This document shows, piece by piece, positions 1 to 9,090 of a stretch of DNA of 40,087 bases; the first letter of the stretch is position 1; the number at the start of each line of letters is the position of its first letter. Under the pieces are notes generated by a model. It had not been told where the DNA came from. It saw nothing but the letters and a program-made list of their open reading frames with translations, and ran no database searches. The translations under genes were made by a program, and so were the position numbers. The stretch covers positions 1 to 40,087 of the forward strand of contig JAGSYW010000004.1 in the NCBI GenBank assembly GCA_018262475.1, given 5' to 3'. Source of the DNA: Burkholderiaceae bacterium (GTDB lineage Bacteria > Pseudomonadota > Gammaproteobacteria > Burkholderiales > Burkholderiaceae_D).

Positions 1-450
1 GCGGAAATCGCGCAGCAGCACGTTCAGTCTTTTGGATTCGGGGATGAACACCGCCGGGCGCAGCATGTCGCGCACGTCGAAGGTTTCATCCACATGCAGG
101 TGCAGCAAATCTTTCGCCAGCAGGATGCCGATTACCTTGTCGCGGTCGCCTTCTATGACCGGATAGCGCGAATGTTCGGCTTCGACCGCTTCCGGCATCC
201 ATTCGTCAAAAGGTTTGTTGATGTCAATGACCGACATTTGCGAACGCGGCACCATCACGTCACGCGCGCACAGATCGGATACCTGGAACACGCCTTCGAT
301 CATCGATAGCGAATCGGCATCAATCAGGTTGCGCTCATGCGCTTCCTGCAGGATTTCCAGCAGTTCGGCCCGGTTTTCCGGTTCGGGTGAAATCAGCGCG
401 GATAGCCGCTCAAGCAGCGACGGCTTGGCTTCACTAGGGTGGTCAGGCAT
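1..450 (-). CDS. ybeX: CorC/YbeX-family CBS-domain protein (C-terminus beyond window)
   Basis: The first 150 codons are visible, starting at the ATG at 448-450 (reads MPDHPSEAKPS); the gene runs off the left edge. The N-terminal linker is followed by the typical CorC start of a CBS pair: an EGVFQVSDLCARDVMVPR-type segment near residues 45-62, then YPVIEGD and GILLAKDLL. The missing part should hold the end of the second CBS domain and the CorC/HlyC C-terminal domain. The family is linked to magnesium/cobalt homeostasis and, in enterobacteria, to ribosome maturation together with ybeY and phoH, the genes just upstream here. It is separated from ybeY by 188 bases holding a dispersed palindromic element and a possible promoter of its own, so it may be transcribed partly independently. 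Confidence 0.93.
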   Translation of the reverse strand, partial: MPDHPSEAKPSLLERLSALISPEPENRAELLEILQEAHERNLIDADSLSMIEGVFQVSDLCARDVMVPRSQMSVIDINKPFDEWMPEAVEAEHSRYPVIEGDRDKVIGILLAKDLLHLHVDETFDVRDMLRPAVFIPESKRLNVLLRDFR

Positions 451-476
451 GGGGTGGTAACCCGAAGTGGCGATGT

Positions 477-504
477 TTTATAGGATACACGAAAAGGCCG
501 CCAA
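477..504 (-). promoter_or_regulatory. Possible sigma-70 promoter for ybeX
   Basis: On the minus strand TTGGCG and TATAAA are separated by 16 bases, about 30 bases upstream of the ybeX start codon. The match to the consensus is fair but not decisive. It lies between the palindromic element at 552-619 and the gene. Confidence 0.35.
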
Positions 505-551
505 TGCGACCGGTTCGCATCAATCTCGCCGTCAAAACAGCGTTTTCCGAC

Positions 552-619
552 GGGTATGTGCCAAAAGAACTGGGTTCGGCCACTGTTTGCTAGGCTTGCT
601 GAAATACTGCCGGGAGTAT
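552..619 (-). repeat. Dispersed palindromic element, copy A (upstream of ybeX)
   Basis: The palindrome ATACT-GCCGGG-AGTAT lies at 604-619. On the minus strand it is followed after 43 bases by the box CACATACCC (552-560), which points toward ybeX. On that strand the palindrome is preceded by a run of A residues, as in copies C and D. Just after the box is a hairpin with arms CCGTC/GACGG and AAAAC/GTTTT. The same palindrome, spacing and second box recur at 16188-16256, 17592-17660 and 37817-37884. Confidence 0.7.
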
Positions 620-638
620 TTTTTTGCGTCCTGGTCGC

Positions 639-1085
639 CTAATTTTCTTCGTACGGGTTGGCAAAGCCGAGCCGGGCCAGGATTTCGGCTTCCAGCGTTT
701 CCATTTCGTCCGCTTCCTCGTCGGTTTCGTGTTCATATCCTTGCGCATGCAGGACGCCATGCACGATCAGGTGCGCCGCGTGCGCTTCCAGCGTCTTGCC
801 CTGTTCGGCCGCTTCCGCCAGCAGCACGTCGCTGCACAGGATGATGTCGGCGATCACCAAATCATTGTCGTACGGGAAGGTCAGCACGTTGGTGGCGTAA
901 TCCTTGCCGCGATAGTCGCGGTTCAGTTCGCGCCCTTCATCCGCATTGACGAAGCGCAGCGTCAGTTGCGCCGGCGCCAGCAACGCCGCCTGCACCCAGC
1001 GCCGCAGCAGCGGCCGGGCCAGAACGTCCTTTAGCCGTTCATCCGCATATTGCACCGATAACGAGAGCTTATGATTTGTTGCCAT
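639..1085 (-). CDS. ybeY: Endoribonuclease YbeY (rRNA maturation factor)
   Basis: A 148-residue protein with the diagnostic zinc motif H-x3-H-x5-H (HGVLHAQGYEH) near its C-terminus, in the usual length range of YbeY. In other bacteria YbeY is a single-strand metallo-endoribonuclease needed for 16S rRNA 3'-end maturation and late 70S quality control. The open frame extends upstream to 1205, but the start at 1085 (MATNHKLS) is preferred because it gives the family length and only a 17-base overlap with the end of phoH. That overlap suggests translational coupling. It is co-directional with phoH and ybeX, the conserved ybeZYX order. Confidence 0.96.
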   Translation of the reverse strand: MATNHKLSLSVQYADERLKDVLARPLLRRWVQAALLAPAQLTLRFVNADEGRELNRDYRGKDYATNVLTFPYDNDLVIADIILCSDVLLAEAAEQGKTLEAHAAHLIVHGVLHAQGYEHETDEEADEMETLEAEILARLGFANPYEEN

Positions 1086-2070
1086 GTTTTTCCGCTGCTT
1101 CGTATGCATCGACAATGCGCGCCACCAGCGGATGGCGCACCACGTCGGCGCTGGTAAATTGTGAGAATGCGATGCCGCGCACGTCCTGCAGCACCTTGAT
1201 CGCATCGATCAGGCCGCTTTTTTGGCCGCGCTGCAGGTCGATTTGCGTCACGTCGCCAGTGACCACAGCCTTGCTGCCGAAGCCGATCCGGGTCAGGAAC
1301 ATTTTCATCTGTTCCGGTGTGGTGTTTTGCGCCTCGTCCAGAATCACGAACGCATGGTTCAGCGTGCGGCCGCGCATGTAGGCCAGCGGCGCGATTTCAA
1401 TCGCCTGCTTTTCGAACATCTTTTGCGTTTTTTCGAAGCCGAGCAAGTCGTACAGCGCGTCGTACAGCGGGCGCAGATATGGATCGACCTTTTGCGCCAG
1501 ATCGCCAGGCAAAAAGCCGAGCCGTTCGCCTGCTTCGACCGCCGGGCGCGTCAGCACGATGCGCTGCACCGCGTCGCGTTCGAGCGCATCGACCGCGCAC
1601 GCGACTGCGAGGTAGGTCTTGCCGGTGCCGGCCGGGCCGACGCCGAAGGTGATGTCGTGTTCCAGTATCGCTTTCAGGTAAGCGGTCTGGCGCGGCGTGC
1701 GGCCGCGCAAGTCGCTTTTGCGGGTTTTCAGCACCGGGCTGGTGAGTTCGGATTCGACCAGTTCGCTGGCCGGCATGCCGGCGGCGAGATTCGCATCGAC
1801 CGCGCGCTGCTCTACCAGCGCGAGCTGGATGTCGTCCACCGAAATCGGTTTGTCGGCCAGCGCGTAGAACTCGTCCAGGATGTCGATTGCGCGCAGCGCG
1901 GCATCGCCGCTAACGTGGAACTTGTCGTTGCGCCGCGTGATGGTGACATCCAGCGCGGCCGAAATCTGCCGCAGGTTTTCGTCCAGCGGCCCGCACAGGT
2001 GCGCAAGCCGGGTGTTATCGAGCGGTTGCGGCAGGAATTGCAGCGTTTGCTTGGCTGGCTTCGGTTTCAA
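1069..2070 (-). CDS. phoH: PhoH-like ATPase (YbeZ)
   Basis: A 333-residue PhoH-family P-loop ATPase. It shows Walker A GPAGTGKT near residue 145, Walker B VILDEAQN near 243, and the family-typical [14 protein letters not shown] stretch. An N-terminal KH-like segment of about 110 residues precedes the ATPase core, as usual for this family. The protein partners YbeY in rRNA metabolism in other bacteria. The initiation codon appears to be TTG (2068-2070): no ATG fits, and a GAGGA Shine-Dalgarno sequence lies 7 bases upstream of the TTG. It starts 20 bases after the miaB stop codon and overlaps ybeY by 17 bases, so the genes form one operon. Confidence 0.94.
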   Translation of the reverse strand: MKPKPAKQTLQFLPQPLDNTRLAHLCGPLDENLRQISAALDVTITRRNDKFHVSGDAALRAIDILDEFYALADKPISVDDIQLALVEQRAVDANLAAGMPASELVESELTSPVLKTRKSDLRGRTPRQTAYLKAILEHDITFGVGPAGTGKTYLAVACAVDALERDAVQRIVLTRPAVEAGERLGFLPGDLAQKVDPYLRPLYDALYDLLGFEKTQKMFEKQAIEIAPLAYMRGRTLNHAFVILDEAQNTTPEQMKMFLTRIGFGSKAVVTGDVTQIDLQRGQKSGLIDAIKVLQDVRGIAFSQFTSADVVRHPLVARIVDAYEAAEKHGNKS

Positions 2071-2090
2071 ATTGTGGTCCTCGGGTAGGT

Positions 2091-3413
2091 TTAAACCAGT
2101 TCGCCGCGCACCGAATGCGCGTAGGCTTCGGTGATGCGCACGTTCACGAATTGCCCGACCAGCGAAGCGCTGCCGGCAAAGTTCACTACGCGGTTGTTGT
2201 CGGCGCGGCCCTGCAGATCTTTCGGATCCTTTTTCGCCGGTCCTTCGACCAGCACGCGCTGAATCGAACCGACCATCTGTTCGCCGAACTGGCGGTAATT
2301 CGCTTCCAGTTTCGCCTGCAGCCGTTGTAGTCGTTCGCGCTTTACTTCCAGCGGCGTGTCGTCGTGCAGTTCGGCCGCCGGCGTGCCGGGGCGAGGGCTA
2401 TACAGGAAGCTGAAGCTGCTGTCGTGACCAACGTCTTCGACCAGCTTCATCATTGCTTCGAAATCGGCATCGGTTTCGCCGGGGAAGCCGACGATGAAAT
2501 CGCTGGAAATCGAAATGTCTGGCCGCACCGCGCGCACCTTGCGGATGATCGATTTGTATTCGAGTGCGGTATAGCCGCGTTTCATCGCCGCCAGCACGCG
2601 GTCGGAACCGTGCTGCGCCGGCAGATAAAGCTGGCTCGCCAGCTTCGGTACTTTTGCATACACATCGATCAGCCGCTGCGTAAATTCGCGCGGGTGGCTG
2701 GTGACAAAACGGATGCGCTCGATGCCTTCGAATTCAGCCACTACTTCCAGCAGCAGCGCAAAATCGGCAATTTCACCATCGGCCATCGCGCCGCGGTAGG
2801 CATTCACGTTTTGCCCCAACAGCGTGATTTCCTTCACGCCTTGAGCTACCAGCCCGGCCACCTCATCCAGCACATCCTCGAACCGGCGCGAGACTTCCTC
2901 GCCGCGGGTGTAAGGCACGATGCAGTAGCTGCAATACTTGCTGCAGCCTTCCATGATTGAGACAAAGGCGGTCGCGCCTTCAACCTTGGCTGGCGGCAGG
3001 TGATCGAATTTTTCGATTTCGGCGAAACTGGTGTCAATTTGCGCCTCGCCCTTTTCGCGCCGGTCGCGGATCATCTGCGGCAACCGGTGCAGCGTTTGCG
3101 GGCCGAACACCAGATCGACATATGGTGCACGGTCGATAATGGCCGCGCCTTCCTGCGACGCCACGCAGCCGCCGACGCCAATCACCAGCCCCGGTTTTTG
3201 CAGTTTCAGTTCACGAATGCGACCGAGTTCGGAAAATACCTTTTCCTGTGCCTTTTCGCGCACCGAACAGGTGTTGATTAGCACCACATCGGCTTCTTCG
3301 AGCGTGTTCGTGCGAACGATGCCATCGCTGGCGTTGAGCAAGTCTGCCATCTTGTCCGAGTCGTACTCGTTCATCTGGCAGCCATAGGTCTTGATAAATA
3401 CTTTTTTCTGCAT
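2091..3413 (-). CDS. miaB: tRNA-2-methylthio-N6-dimethylallyladenosine synthase MiaB
   Basis: A 440-residue methylthiotransferase. The N-terminal UPF0004 domain begins [19 protein letters not shown] and holds the three cysteines of the auxiliary cluster (YGCQ, NTCSVR, GGCVA). The radical SAM domain has the Cx3Cx2C motif in [16 protein letters not shown], and a C-terminal TRAM domain ends the protein. It adds the methylthio group to i6A37 of tRNAs reading UNN codons; the i6A precursor is made by MiaA, encoded at 12033-13004 in this window. It starts 5 bases after the end of the exported-protein gene and is followed by phoH. Confidence 0.98.
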   Translation of the reverse strand: MQKKVFIKTYGCQMNEYDSDKMADLLNASDGIVRTNTLEEADVVLINTCSVREKAQEKVFSELGRIRELKLQKPGLVIGVGGCVASQEGAAIIDRAPYVDLVFGPQTLHRLPQMIRDRREKGEAQIDTSFAEIEKFDHLPPAKVEGATAFVSIMEGCSKYCSYCIVPYTRGEEVSRRFEDVLDEVAGLVAQGVKEITLLGQNVNAYRGAMADGEIADFALLLEVVAEFEGIERIRFVTSHPREFTQRLIDVYAKVPKLASQLYLPAQHGSDRVLAAMKRGYTALEYKSIIRKVRAVRPDISISSDFIVGFPGETDADFEAMMKLVEDVGHDSSFSFLYSPRPGTPAAELHDDTPLEVKRERLQRLQAKLEANYRQFGEQMVGSIQRVLVEGPAKKDPKDLQGRADNNRVVNFAGSASLVGQFVNVRITEAYAHSVRGELV

Positions 3414-3418
3414 GCGGT

Positions 3419-3826
3419 TTACTGCGTGGTTCCGGTGGTCGTGCTGGTGGTTGTTGTGGTCGTCGTTGTGGTAGAGGTGCTGCTTGACGAAGTTGAACTG
3501 GATGATGGGGCATTGGCCAGCGCTTTTTGCGCTTCTTCTTCCGTCAGAATCCAGATGCGGTCAACATCCCCCATCAGGTTCTTGGTGTATTTCCCCAAAA
3601 ATTTGCTGCCTGTCAGCGAAGCAGGCACCTGAATCAGGTTGTTCGTGTTCCAGATGCGCAGTGCCGCCGACACCGCTTGCGTAGTGCCGTCGATTGCGAT
3701 CGTCGGATAGTTTTCGAGCGACACAGTGCCGAATTTAGTGTTCGGCGGAAACATGCGTTCATATGCCATCGCCGAAAGCGTGGTCAGCGCCAGCAACAGG
3801 CCTGCCAGGAGTTTTCTGGTTTGCAT
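3419..3826 (-). CDS. Exported protein of unknown function with Ser/Thr-rich tail
   Basis: A 135-residue protein from the ATG at 3826 ([11 protein letters not shown]). It has a clear signal peptide: basic start, hydrophobic core [12 protein letters not shown], and an AMA-type cleavage site near residue 23. The mature part (about 80 residues) has no domain I recognise. It contains [19 protein letters not shown] and an [13 protein letters not shown] segment. The last 30 residues are almost only serine and threonine, likely a disordered linker or a modified tail. An in-frame extension to 3895 is open but would bury the signal peptide, so the shorter start is preferred. It is the first gene of the miaB operon and ends 5 bases before miaB starts. 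Confidence 0.75.
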   Translation of the reverse strand: MQTRKLLAGLLLALTTLSAMAYERMFPPNTKFGTVSLENYPTIAIDGTTQAVSAALRIWNTNNLIQVPASLTGSKFLGKYTKNLMGDVDRIWILTEEEAQKALANAPSSSSTSSSSTSTTTTTTTTTSTTTGTTQ

Positions 3827-4055
3827 TGAATCGGGAAGGTAAAGGATGGTGAAACCCAATTGGGGAGTGTAGCGGAAATTGTGCCGCTTTGCCAAAAATG
3901 GCTGTTTCGTTGCCTGTTTCTTGCGCTATTGCGGTGCGCTGCACGTTTCGTACGCGCCGATCTGGTGCGTATTGCTTGAGTTTCCGCGTCAAAGCTATTG
4001 GCACGCCATCTGCTTAATGATTGAAATAACCATAATCCCATGTAGTCAGAGTCCT

Positions 4056-6467
4056 ATGTATCTCATCCTTAAGTATGAAGGCCAGTATCCTCCAGATGTA
4101 TGGGCTGACACAGGCGCGGAGCGGGTTGCGCGCACTTTGTGGCGTTTTCACATTGCCGGCGGCATCGGGCTGGATCAGATGCTTGGTCAACTGGCTGCTG
4201 TAACCGACAGTCAGACGTTGAGGGATACTTTGGCGCTGACGGTGTCGAGTCAGAGTCGTTCCCTGGCGCTTGAGGCGCTGGAATCGGCGATGCCGTTCAA
4301 TGCAATGTATGCCCGTTATCGCTATCCATGGATGCTTGGGCCATTGGAGGAAAGGCTGGAAATCCATTTTCAGCCGGTGGTCGATATGCAATCCGGCGGA
4401 CAGATTTTTGCCTACGAGGCGCTTTGCCGTTTGCGCGATCCATCCGGTTCGCTGCTTTCCGGCTCGCAGGCTTTTCAACTGGCTTACCAGCTGCGGCGGC
4501 GGGACGACATGGATATCGCCTGCCAGTTGCTGGCACTCAAGCGCAAGGCAGAGGAAATTCCGGCAGGCGTGCCGCTGTTCCTGAACGTGATGCCGACCAC
4601 GTTACTGCACGATAGCTGGGCTTCGCAATGCATCGAATGGTTGCACACATTCGGCATCGAGCCGCGCGATGTGATTGTTGAGGTGGTAGAGAGCGAACGG
4701 GTTGATGCGGCCTTGCTGTCGGCGCGTTGCGAAGCGCTGCGTGCGGCCGGTTTGCGCATTGCTTTGGACGACATGGGCGCTGGTTTCAATGGCTTGGCGA
4801 CATTGGCGATGGTGCGTGCCGATTTCATCAAGATAGATCGCACGCTGGTACATGAAGCGCAGGGCAGCCGGGTGCGCGGCGTGCTGCTCGATGCGCTGGT
4901 GTCGATGTCGGAACGGTTGGGTGCGGCGGTAATTGCCGAAGGGCTGGAGCGCGCGGAAGACATCGGTTTTTGCCGCAGTATGGGAATCAGCCTGGGGCAG
5001 GGCAATTTTTTTTCCCCGCCACGACCGGATGTGTGTGCGCATCAGGTATCGATGCCTGAACTGGACGATGCCTGGCGCGCCCGACCGCAGGACCGCTTCC
5101 GTTTGAACGATTTGGTCGAGCCTGGACGGAACATCGAATTGCATTCTTCGATCGATGATGCGCGGCAAATGTTCGAGGACAATCCATCCTTGCCGTGGCT
5201 GGTGGTGCTGGATCAGGGCTATCCGCTTGGTTTGCTGGCGCGGGGACAGGTGATGCAGCGCAGCGCGCGCAAGATTGGCATGGCTTGCGAACCGATCAAG
5301 CGCGTAGTGTCGAACACTATTAGCCTGAGTTCGCTCGCAAGGTCGCTTTACATGACCCGCGACGGCATTGAACCGTGGGTTGTGACCGGATCGGATGGGC
5401 AGTATGTCGGAACGGTGCAGCCGATGAATCTGGTGGCGCAGATCCTTACCCATCGCGAGCATGGCACCAACCTGCACCCGTTGTCGCAATTGCCGACGGG
5501 GCCAAGCCTGCGCCAGAGCATAGAGAAGCGGCTGGCCGGCTCAAGAAGGATGAGGCTGGTGTATATCGATCTCGATCACTTCAAGGCGTTCAATGACCGC
5601 TACGGTTTCATTCGCGGCGATGCAATGATCCGCACGCTGGCCGAAATCCTGCGTCATGTATTCGTCGGCAAGCCGAACCAGATGCTGGGTCACATCGGCG
5701 GTGACGATTTCATCCTGATTCTAGACGACCAGGGCGAAAGCAGCGCTGAACTGGTTTCAGTGCTGGAAACGGCTATTGTGCAGTTTCACTCGCTGGCTTT
5801 TCACCTGTACGATGTGGAAGACATCCAGCGCGGTTATTTCATGACTGAAGGCGGATTGCAGCATCCGATCGCCAGCGTTTCGGTAGCGGTGGTCAATGGC
5901 AGCACAGGCGAATTGTTCAACAGCCTGATGGCGGCTGAACGGGCGGCTTATCTGAAAAAACTGGGCAAGGCCGAGTGGGGCAGTGTGATTGTGCTCGAAA
6001 ACACGCCGCATCAAGTGTATCCGGTGAAAACTTTTGGTGATCTGGATGCATGGCGCGCCAATGCATTTGCTGCGCTGGCGGTGCTGGCGCGGCACGAGCG
6101 AGGGAAAGATCCACATTGCCTAGACGCGGCCTTCCGTGCATTTCCGTTTTTTGAAATGGTGTTCGAGCTCGATGCACAAGGGCAGCAGCGGTATCCGAAC
6201 TGGATCAATCCGCAGATGTATGGACGCATCCGCGCAGGCGGTGTTGGCGTTGATCGCAGTCGGCTGGACTACTATACCGAAGTGATGCGAACCGGCACCC
6301 CCTACGTTTCTCCAATTTATCTGTCTACCGCGTCCGAGGATTTCTGTTTGACGGTGGCAAGTCCGTTAAATGATGACGCAGGCCGAATCAATGGTTTGCT
6401 GATCGCCGATCTCAACCTGTCTTCAATGGCAGCTCTGATAGATCGGCGTGCCGTGACGGCCAACTGA
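4056..6467 (+). CDS. EAL-CBS-GGDEF cyclic-di-GMP signalling protein
   Basis: An 803-residue multidomain protein. An unassigned N-terminus (1-100) is followed by an EAL domain (about 101-335): EALCR at 121-125, N177, E209/E212, DD at 238-239 in a DDMGAG variant, K259, E295 and Q315. Residues 345-465 look like a CBS pair. The GGDEF domain (about 497-640) has GGDDF at 548-552 and no obvious RxxD inhibitory site just before it. A C-terminal sensor-like module (about 695-795, ending GLLIADLNLSSM) resembles a Cache/PDC fold. No transmembrane helix is evident. The EAL residues needed for c-di-GMP hydrolysis appear present, so a phosphodiesterase with a regulatory or active cyclase half is likely. 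Start choice is uncertain: the ATG at 4017 is also in frame. Confidence 0.88.
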   Translation: MYLILKYEGQYPPDVWADTGAERVARTLWRFHIAGGIGLDQMLGQLAAVTDSQTLRDTLALTVSSQSRSLALEALESAMPFNAMYARYRYPWMLGPLEERLEIHFQPVVDMQSGGQIFAYEALCRLRDPSGSLLSGSQAFQLAYQLRRRDDMDIACQLLALKRKAEEIPAGVPLFLNVMPTTLLHDSWASQCIEWLHTFGIEPRDVIVEVVESERVDAALLSARCEALRAAGLRIALDDMGAGFNGLATLAMVRADFIKIDRTLVHEAQGSRVRGVLLDALVSMSERLGAAVIAEGLERAEDIGFCRSMGISLGQGNFFSPPRPDVCAHQVSMPELDDAWRARPQDRFRLNDLVEPGRNIELHSSIDDARQMFEDNPSLPWLVVLDQGYPLGLLARGQVMQRSARKIGMACEPIKRVVSNTISLSSLARSLYMTRDGIEPWVVTGSDGQYVGTVQPMNLVAQILTHREHGTNLHPLSQLPTGPSLRQSIEKRLAGSRRMRLVYIDLDHFKAFNDRYGFIRGDAMIRTLAEILRHVFVGKPNQMLGHIGGDDFILILDDQGESSAELVSVLETAIVQFHSLAFHLYDVEDIQRGYFMTEGGLQHPIASVSVAVVNGSTGELFNSLMAAERAAYLKKLGKAEWGSVIVLENTPHQVYPVKTFGDLDAWRANAFAALAVLARHERGKDPHCLDAAFRAFPFFEMVFELDAQGQQRYPNWINPQMYGRIRAGGVGVDRSRLDYYTEVMRTGTPYVSPIYLSTASEDFCLTVASPLNDDAGRINGLLIADLNLSSMAALIDRRAVTAN

Positions 6468-6501
6468 TTTTCCGCTCAGGATCGGTTGGTCATGGCAGAA
6501 A

Positions 6502-7602
6502 TTACGGCAGGGATAGGTCCTGTCTTTCGCCCTGTTCGTAAATCACGTTTGCGCGCCCGACCAGCAGAGGATCCATTGCGCCAATGTTGTCCAGATCCTT
6601 GCCGTGATAGGCGAACTTGTGCAGCACGTGGCGCATCGCGTTCAGGCGAGCCCTCTTCTTGCAGTCCGACTTGACCACGGTCCACGGCGCTTCGGTGATG
6701 TCTGTGTGATAGAACATCGCTTCCTTGGCCTTGGTGTAGTCATCCCATTTGTCGAGCGAGGCCAAGTCAATGGGCGACAGTTTCCATTGTTTCAGCGGGT
6801 GCGATTTCCGTTCCTTGAAGCGTGCGCGCTGCTCCTGCTGGCTGACGGAGAACCAGAACTTGATCAGGTGTATGCCGCTGCGCACCAAGTTGCGCTCGAA
6901 TTGCGGGCACTGGCGCATGAATTCGTCATATTCGTCCTGCGAACAAAAGCCCATCACGCGTTCGACCCCGGCGCGGTTGTACCACGAGCGGTCAAACAGC
7001 ACCAGTTCGCCGGTTGATGGCAGGTGCTGGATATAACGCTGGAAATACCATTGGCCGCGTTCGATGTCCGAGGGTTTCTGCAGCGCCACCACTTGCGCTC
7101 CGCGCGGGTTCATGTGCTCCATGAAACGGCGGATGGTTCCTCCCTTGCCGGCGGCATCTCGCCCTTCGAACAGGATGATCACGCGCTGGCCAGTTTCCTT
7201 GATCCATGCCTGCAGCTTCAGCAGTTCCATTTGCAGCATGTATTTCTGCTTTTCATACGTCTTGCGCTGCATCCGGTTCTTGTACGGGTAACCGCCGTTG
7301 CGCCATTCGTCCGACAGTTCATCATCCGGCTTGATGTTCACCAGATTACGACGGATGTTGTGCTTCATGAAGGTTTCATGCAGCAGCGCGACATCATTTT
7401 TCGAGGCGCTAGGGATGACGGCATCCAGCGTGCGGATGATGTTCTTGATCTTGTTTTTGGGCGAAGGCGCGGAATCGCCTGCTTCGGCCTGCGCATTATC
7501 TGGTGCAGCATCTGCGCTTTTGATGGAAACCAGTTGTGCCGGAGCTTGTGCGTCGGTCGAATTTTGCTCCGTGCTGAGGGAATCTTGTTTTTGAGTGGCC
7601 AT
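6502..7602 (-). CDS. ppk2: Polyphosphate kinase 2 (class I PPK2)
   Basis: A 366-residue protein from the ATG at 7602. After a low-complexity N-terminus (about 75 residues rich in Ala, Gln and Ser) comes the PPK2 core: Walker A GRDAAGKGG, DRSWYNRAGVERVMGF, the lid motif KERKSHPLKQWKLSPID, and DKWDDYTKAKEAMF. Class I PPK2 enzymes transfer phosphate between polyphosphate and nucleoside diphosphates, often making ATP or GTP from polyphosphate in the cytoplasm. The open frame extends about 110 codons further upstream but without family similarity. It converges on the EAL-GGDEF gene and is divergent from gldA. The 258-base divergent region shows no site I can name. Confidence 0.94.
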   Translation of the reverse strand: MATQKQDSLSTEQNSTDAQAPAQLVSIKSADAAPDNAQAEAGDSAPSPKNKIKNIIRTLDAVIPSASKNDVALLHETFMKHNIRRNLVNIKPDDELSDEWRNGGYPYKNRMQRKTYEKQKYMLQMELLKLQAWIKETGQRVIILFEGRDAAGKGGTIRRFMEHMNPRGAQVVALQKPSDIERGQWYFQRYIQHLPSTGELVLFDRSWYNRAGVERVMGFCSQDEYDEFMRQCPQFERNLVRSGIHLIKFWFSVSQQEQRARFKERKSHPLKQWKLSPIDLASLDKWDDYTKAKEAMFYHTDITEAPWTVVKSDCKKRARLNAMRHVLHKFAYHGKDLDNIGAMDPLLVGRANVIYEQGERQDLSLP

Positions 7603-7860
7603 GGTCGCGTTGCGGTGTTTTGCAGGGAGTTGGTGGGTTCGGTCGATGCGGCCTATCCAGGGCGGCACCCGATACAGCGTACACGCCAGTGTAACAAACG
7701 AGCTACATGATGAAAAGGTGCTGCCATTGATGCTCGCCATAACACCGAGCTTGAATCGGACATCAAAACAGGCATACACTCGTTCTGGCGCATCGTGTTG
7801 CATGGCAACGCAGAGCGAGGACGATGCCGCAGCATTTACCACATGATTGGGGAATAGACT

Positions 7861-8967
7861 ATGCACAAGGTTATTCAATCGCCGGGGAAATATATCCAGG
7901 GGGCGGGTGTGATCGGCCAGGTTGGCTATCATGCCGGTCTGCTGGCCGCGAAGTTTCTGGTCATCGCAGACGGATTGGTGCTGGGGCTGGTCGGCAAGTA
8001 CCTAGCGGATAGTTTTGCTGCCAGTCAGACCGGCGTTGCGATTGAAACATTTGGCGGCGAATGCAGCCAGAATGAAATTGCCCGTTTGCGCGAGATCGTT
8101 AGCCGCGAGAATTGCAGCGGTGTCGTCGGTATTGGTGGGGGCAAGACGCTCGATACGGCGAAAGCGGTTGCCTATCACGCCAGGGTGCCGGTTGTTATCG
8201 TGCCAACGATCGCATCCACCGATGCGCCGTGCAGCGCGCTGTCCGTGATTTATACCGATGACGGCCAGTTCGAATCGTATTTGCTTTTGCCGCGCAATCC
8301 GGATGTGGTGCTGGTCGATACCGAAATTGTCGCTGCAGCTCCCGCAAGGCTGCTGGCGGCCGGGATTGGCGATGCGCTGTCAACCTACTTCGAGGCGAGG
8401 GCATGCAGCCAGAGTCATTCGGTCACGATGGCTGGCGGGGAATCGACGCAGTCGGCTCTGTGCCTGGCGCGGCTGTGCTACGACACCCTGCTGGCCGAAG
8501 GGCGCAAGGCGATGCTGGCGGTGGGGAGCAAAGTGGTGACCGAAGCGGTCGAGCGCGTGGTTGAAGCAAACACTTACTTGAGCGGTGTCGGCTTCGAAAG
8601 CGGCGGGCTGGCGGCGGCACACGCCATCCACAACGGGCTGACGGTGCTGCCAGATGCGCATCATATCTACCACGGCGAGAAAGTTGCATTCGGTACGCTG
8701 GTGCAACTGATGCTGGAGAACGCGCCGACATCCGAACTCGATACGGTGTGCCAGCTTTGCACTCAGGTCGGCTTGCCGATCACGCTGGCGCAACTGGACA
8801 TCAGGGAAAACATCGAGCAAAAAATGATGCAGGTGGCGCAGGCAGCGTGCGCGCAAGGCGAGACCATCCATAACATGCCATTCAAGGTAACGCCGGACAA
8901 GGTGTACGCGGCGCTGATTGCGGCTGATCGGTATGGGGCTGCTTATTTCGAAGCCAGCGGAAGGTAG
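7861..8967 (+). CDS. gldA: GldA-type glycerol dehydrogenase (iron-containing alcohol dehydrogenase family)
   Basis: A 368-residue NAD-dependent polyol dehydrogenase. The N-terminus carries the GldA-like [12 protein letters not shown]. The nucleotide-binding loop is [12 protein letters not shown] near 105-115, followed by the family [17 protein letters not shown] segment. The metal ligands fit the family: Asp in GIGDALSTY, His in AAHAIHNG and His in [10 protein letters not shown]. GldA enzymes interconvert glycerol and dihydroxyacetone or reduce small hydroxyketones; the real substrate here is not determined by sequence. It stands alone, with ppk2 divergent upstream and the autotransporter convergent downstream, and no dihydroxyacetone kinase nearby. 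Confidence 0.93.
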   Translation: MHKVIQSPGKYIQGAGVIGQVGYHAGLLAAKFLVIADGLVLGLVGKYLADSFAASQTGVAIETFGGECSQNEIARLREIVSRENCSGVVGIGGGKTLDTAKAVAYHARVPVVIVPTIASTDAPCSALSVIYTDDGQFESYLLLPRNPDVVLVDTEIVAAAPARLLAAGIGDALSTYFEARACSQSHSVTMAGGESTQSALCLARLCYDTLLAEGRKAMLAVGSKVVTEAVERVVEANTYLSGVGFESGGLAAAHAIHNGLTVLPDAHHIYHGEKVAFGTLVQLMLENAPTSELDTVCQLCTQVGLPITLAQLDIRENIEQKMMQVAQAACAQGETIHNMPFKVTPDKVYAALIAADRYGAAYFEASGR

Positions 8968-9090
8968 CGAACTGGCTGGCAAAACGGCAAAGAAAAAGCC
9001 GCACGATCAGCAAAAACTGACGTCATTTCTGCTGTCAAAGTGAAAATAGCACGACAGGATCGCTAAAAAACCGATTTGTTCAGTGTTTCC

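Noticed and set aside
604-619. Reading the palindromes as LexA (SOS) boxes
   Set aside because: LexA sites need CTG-N10-CAG type spacing; here the half-sites are ATACT and AGTAT with N6 and do not match the spacing.
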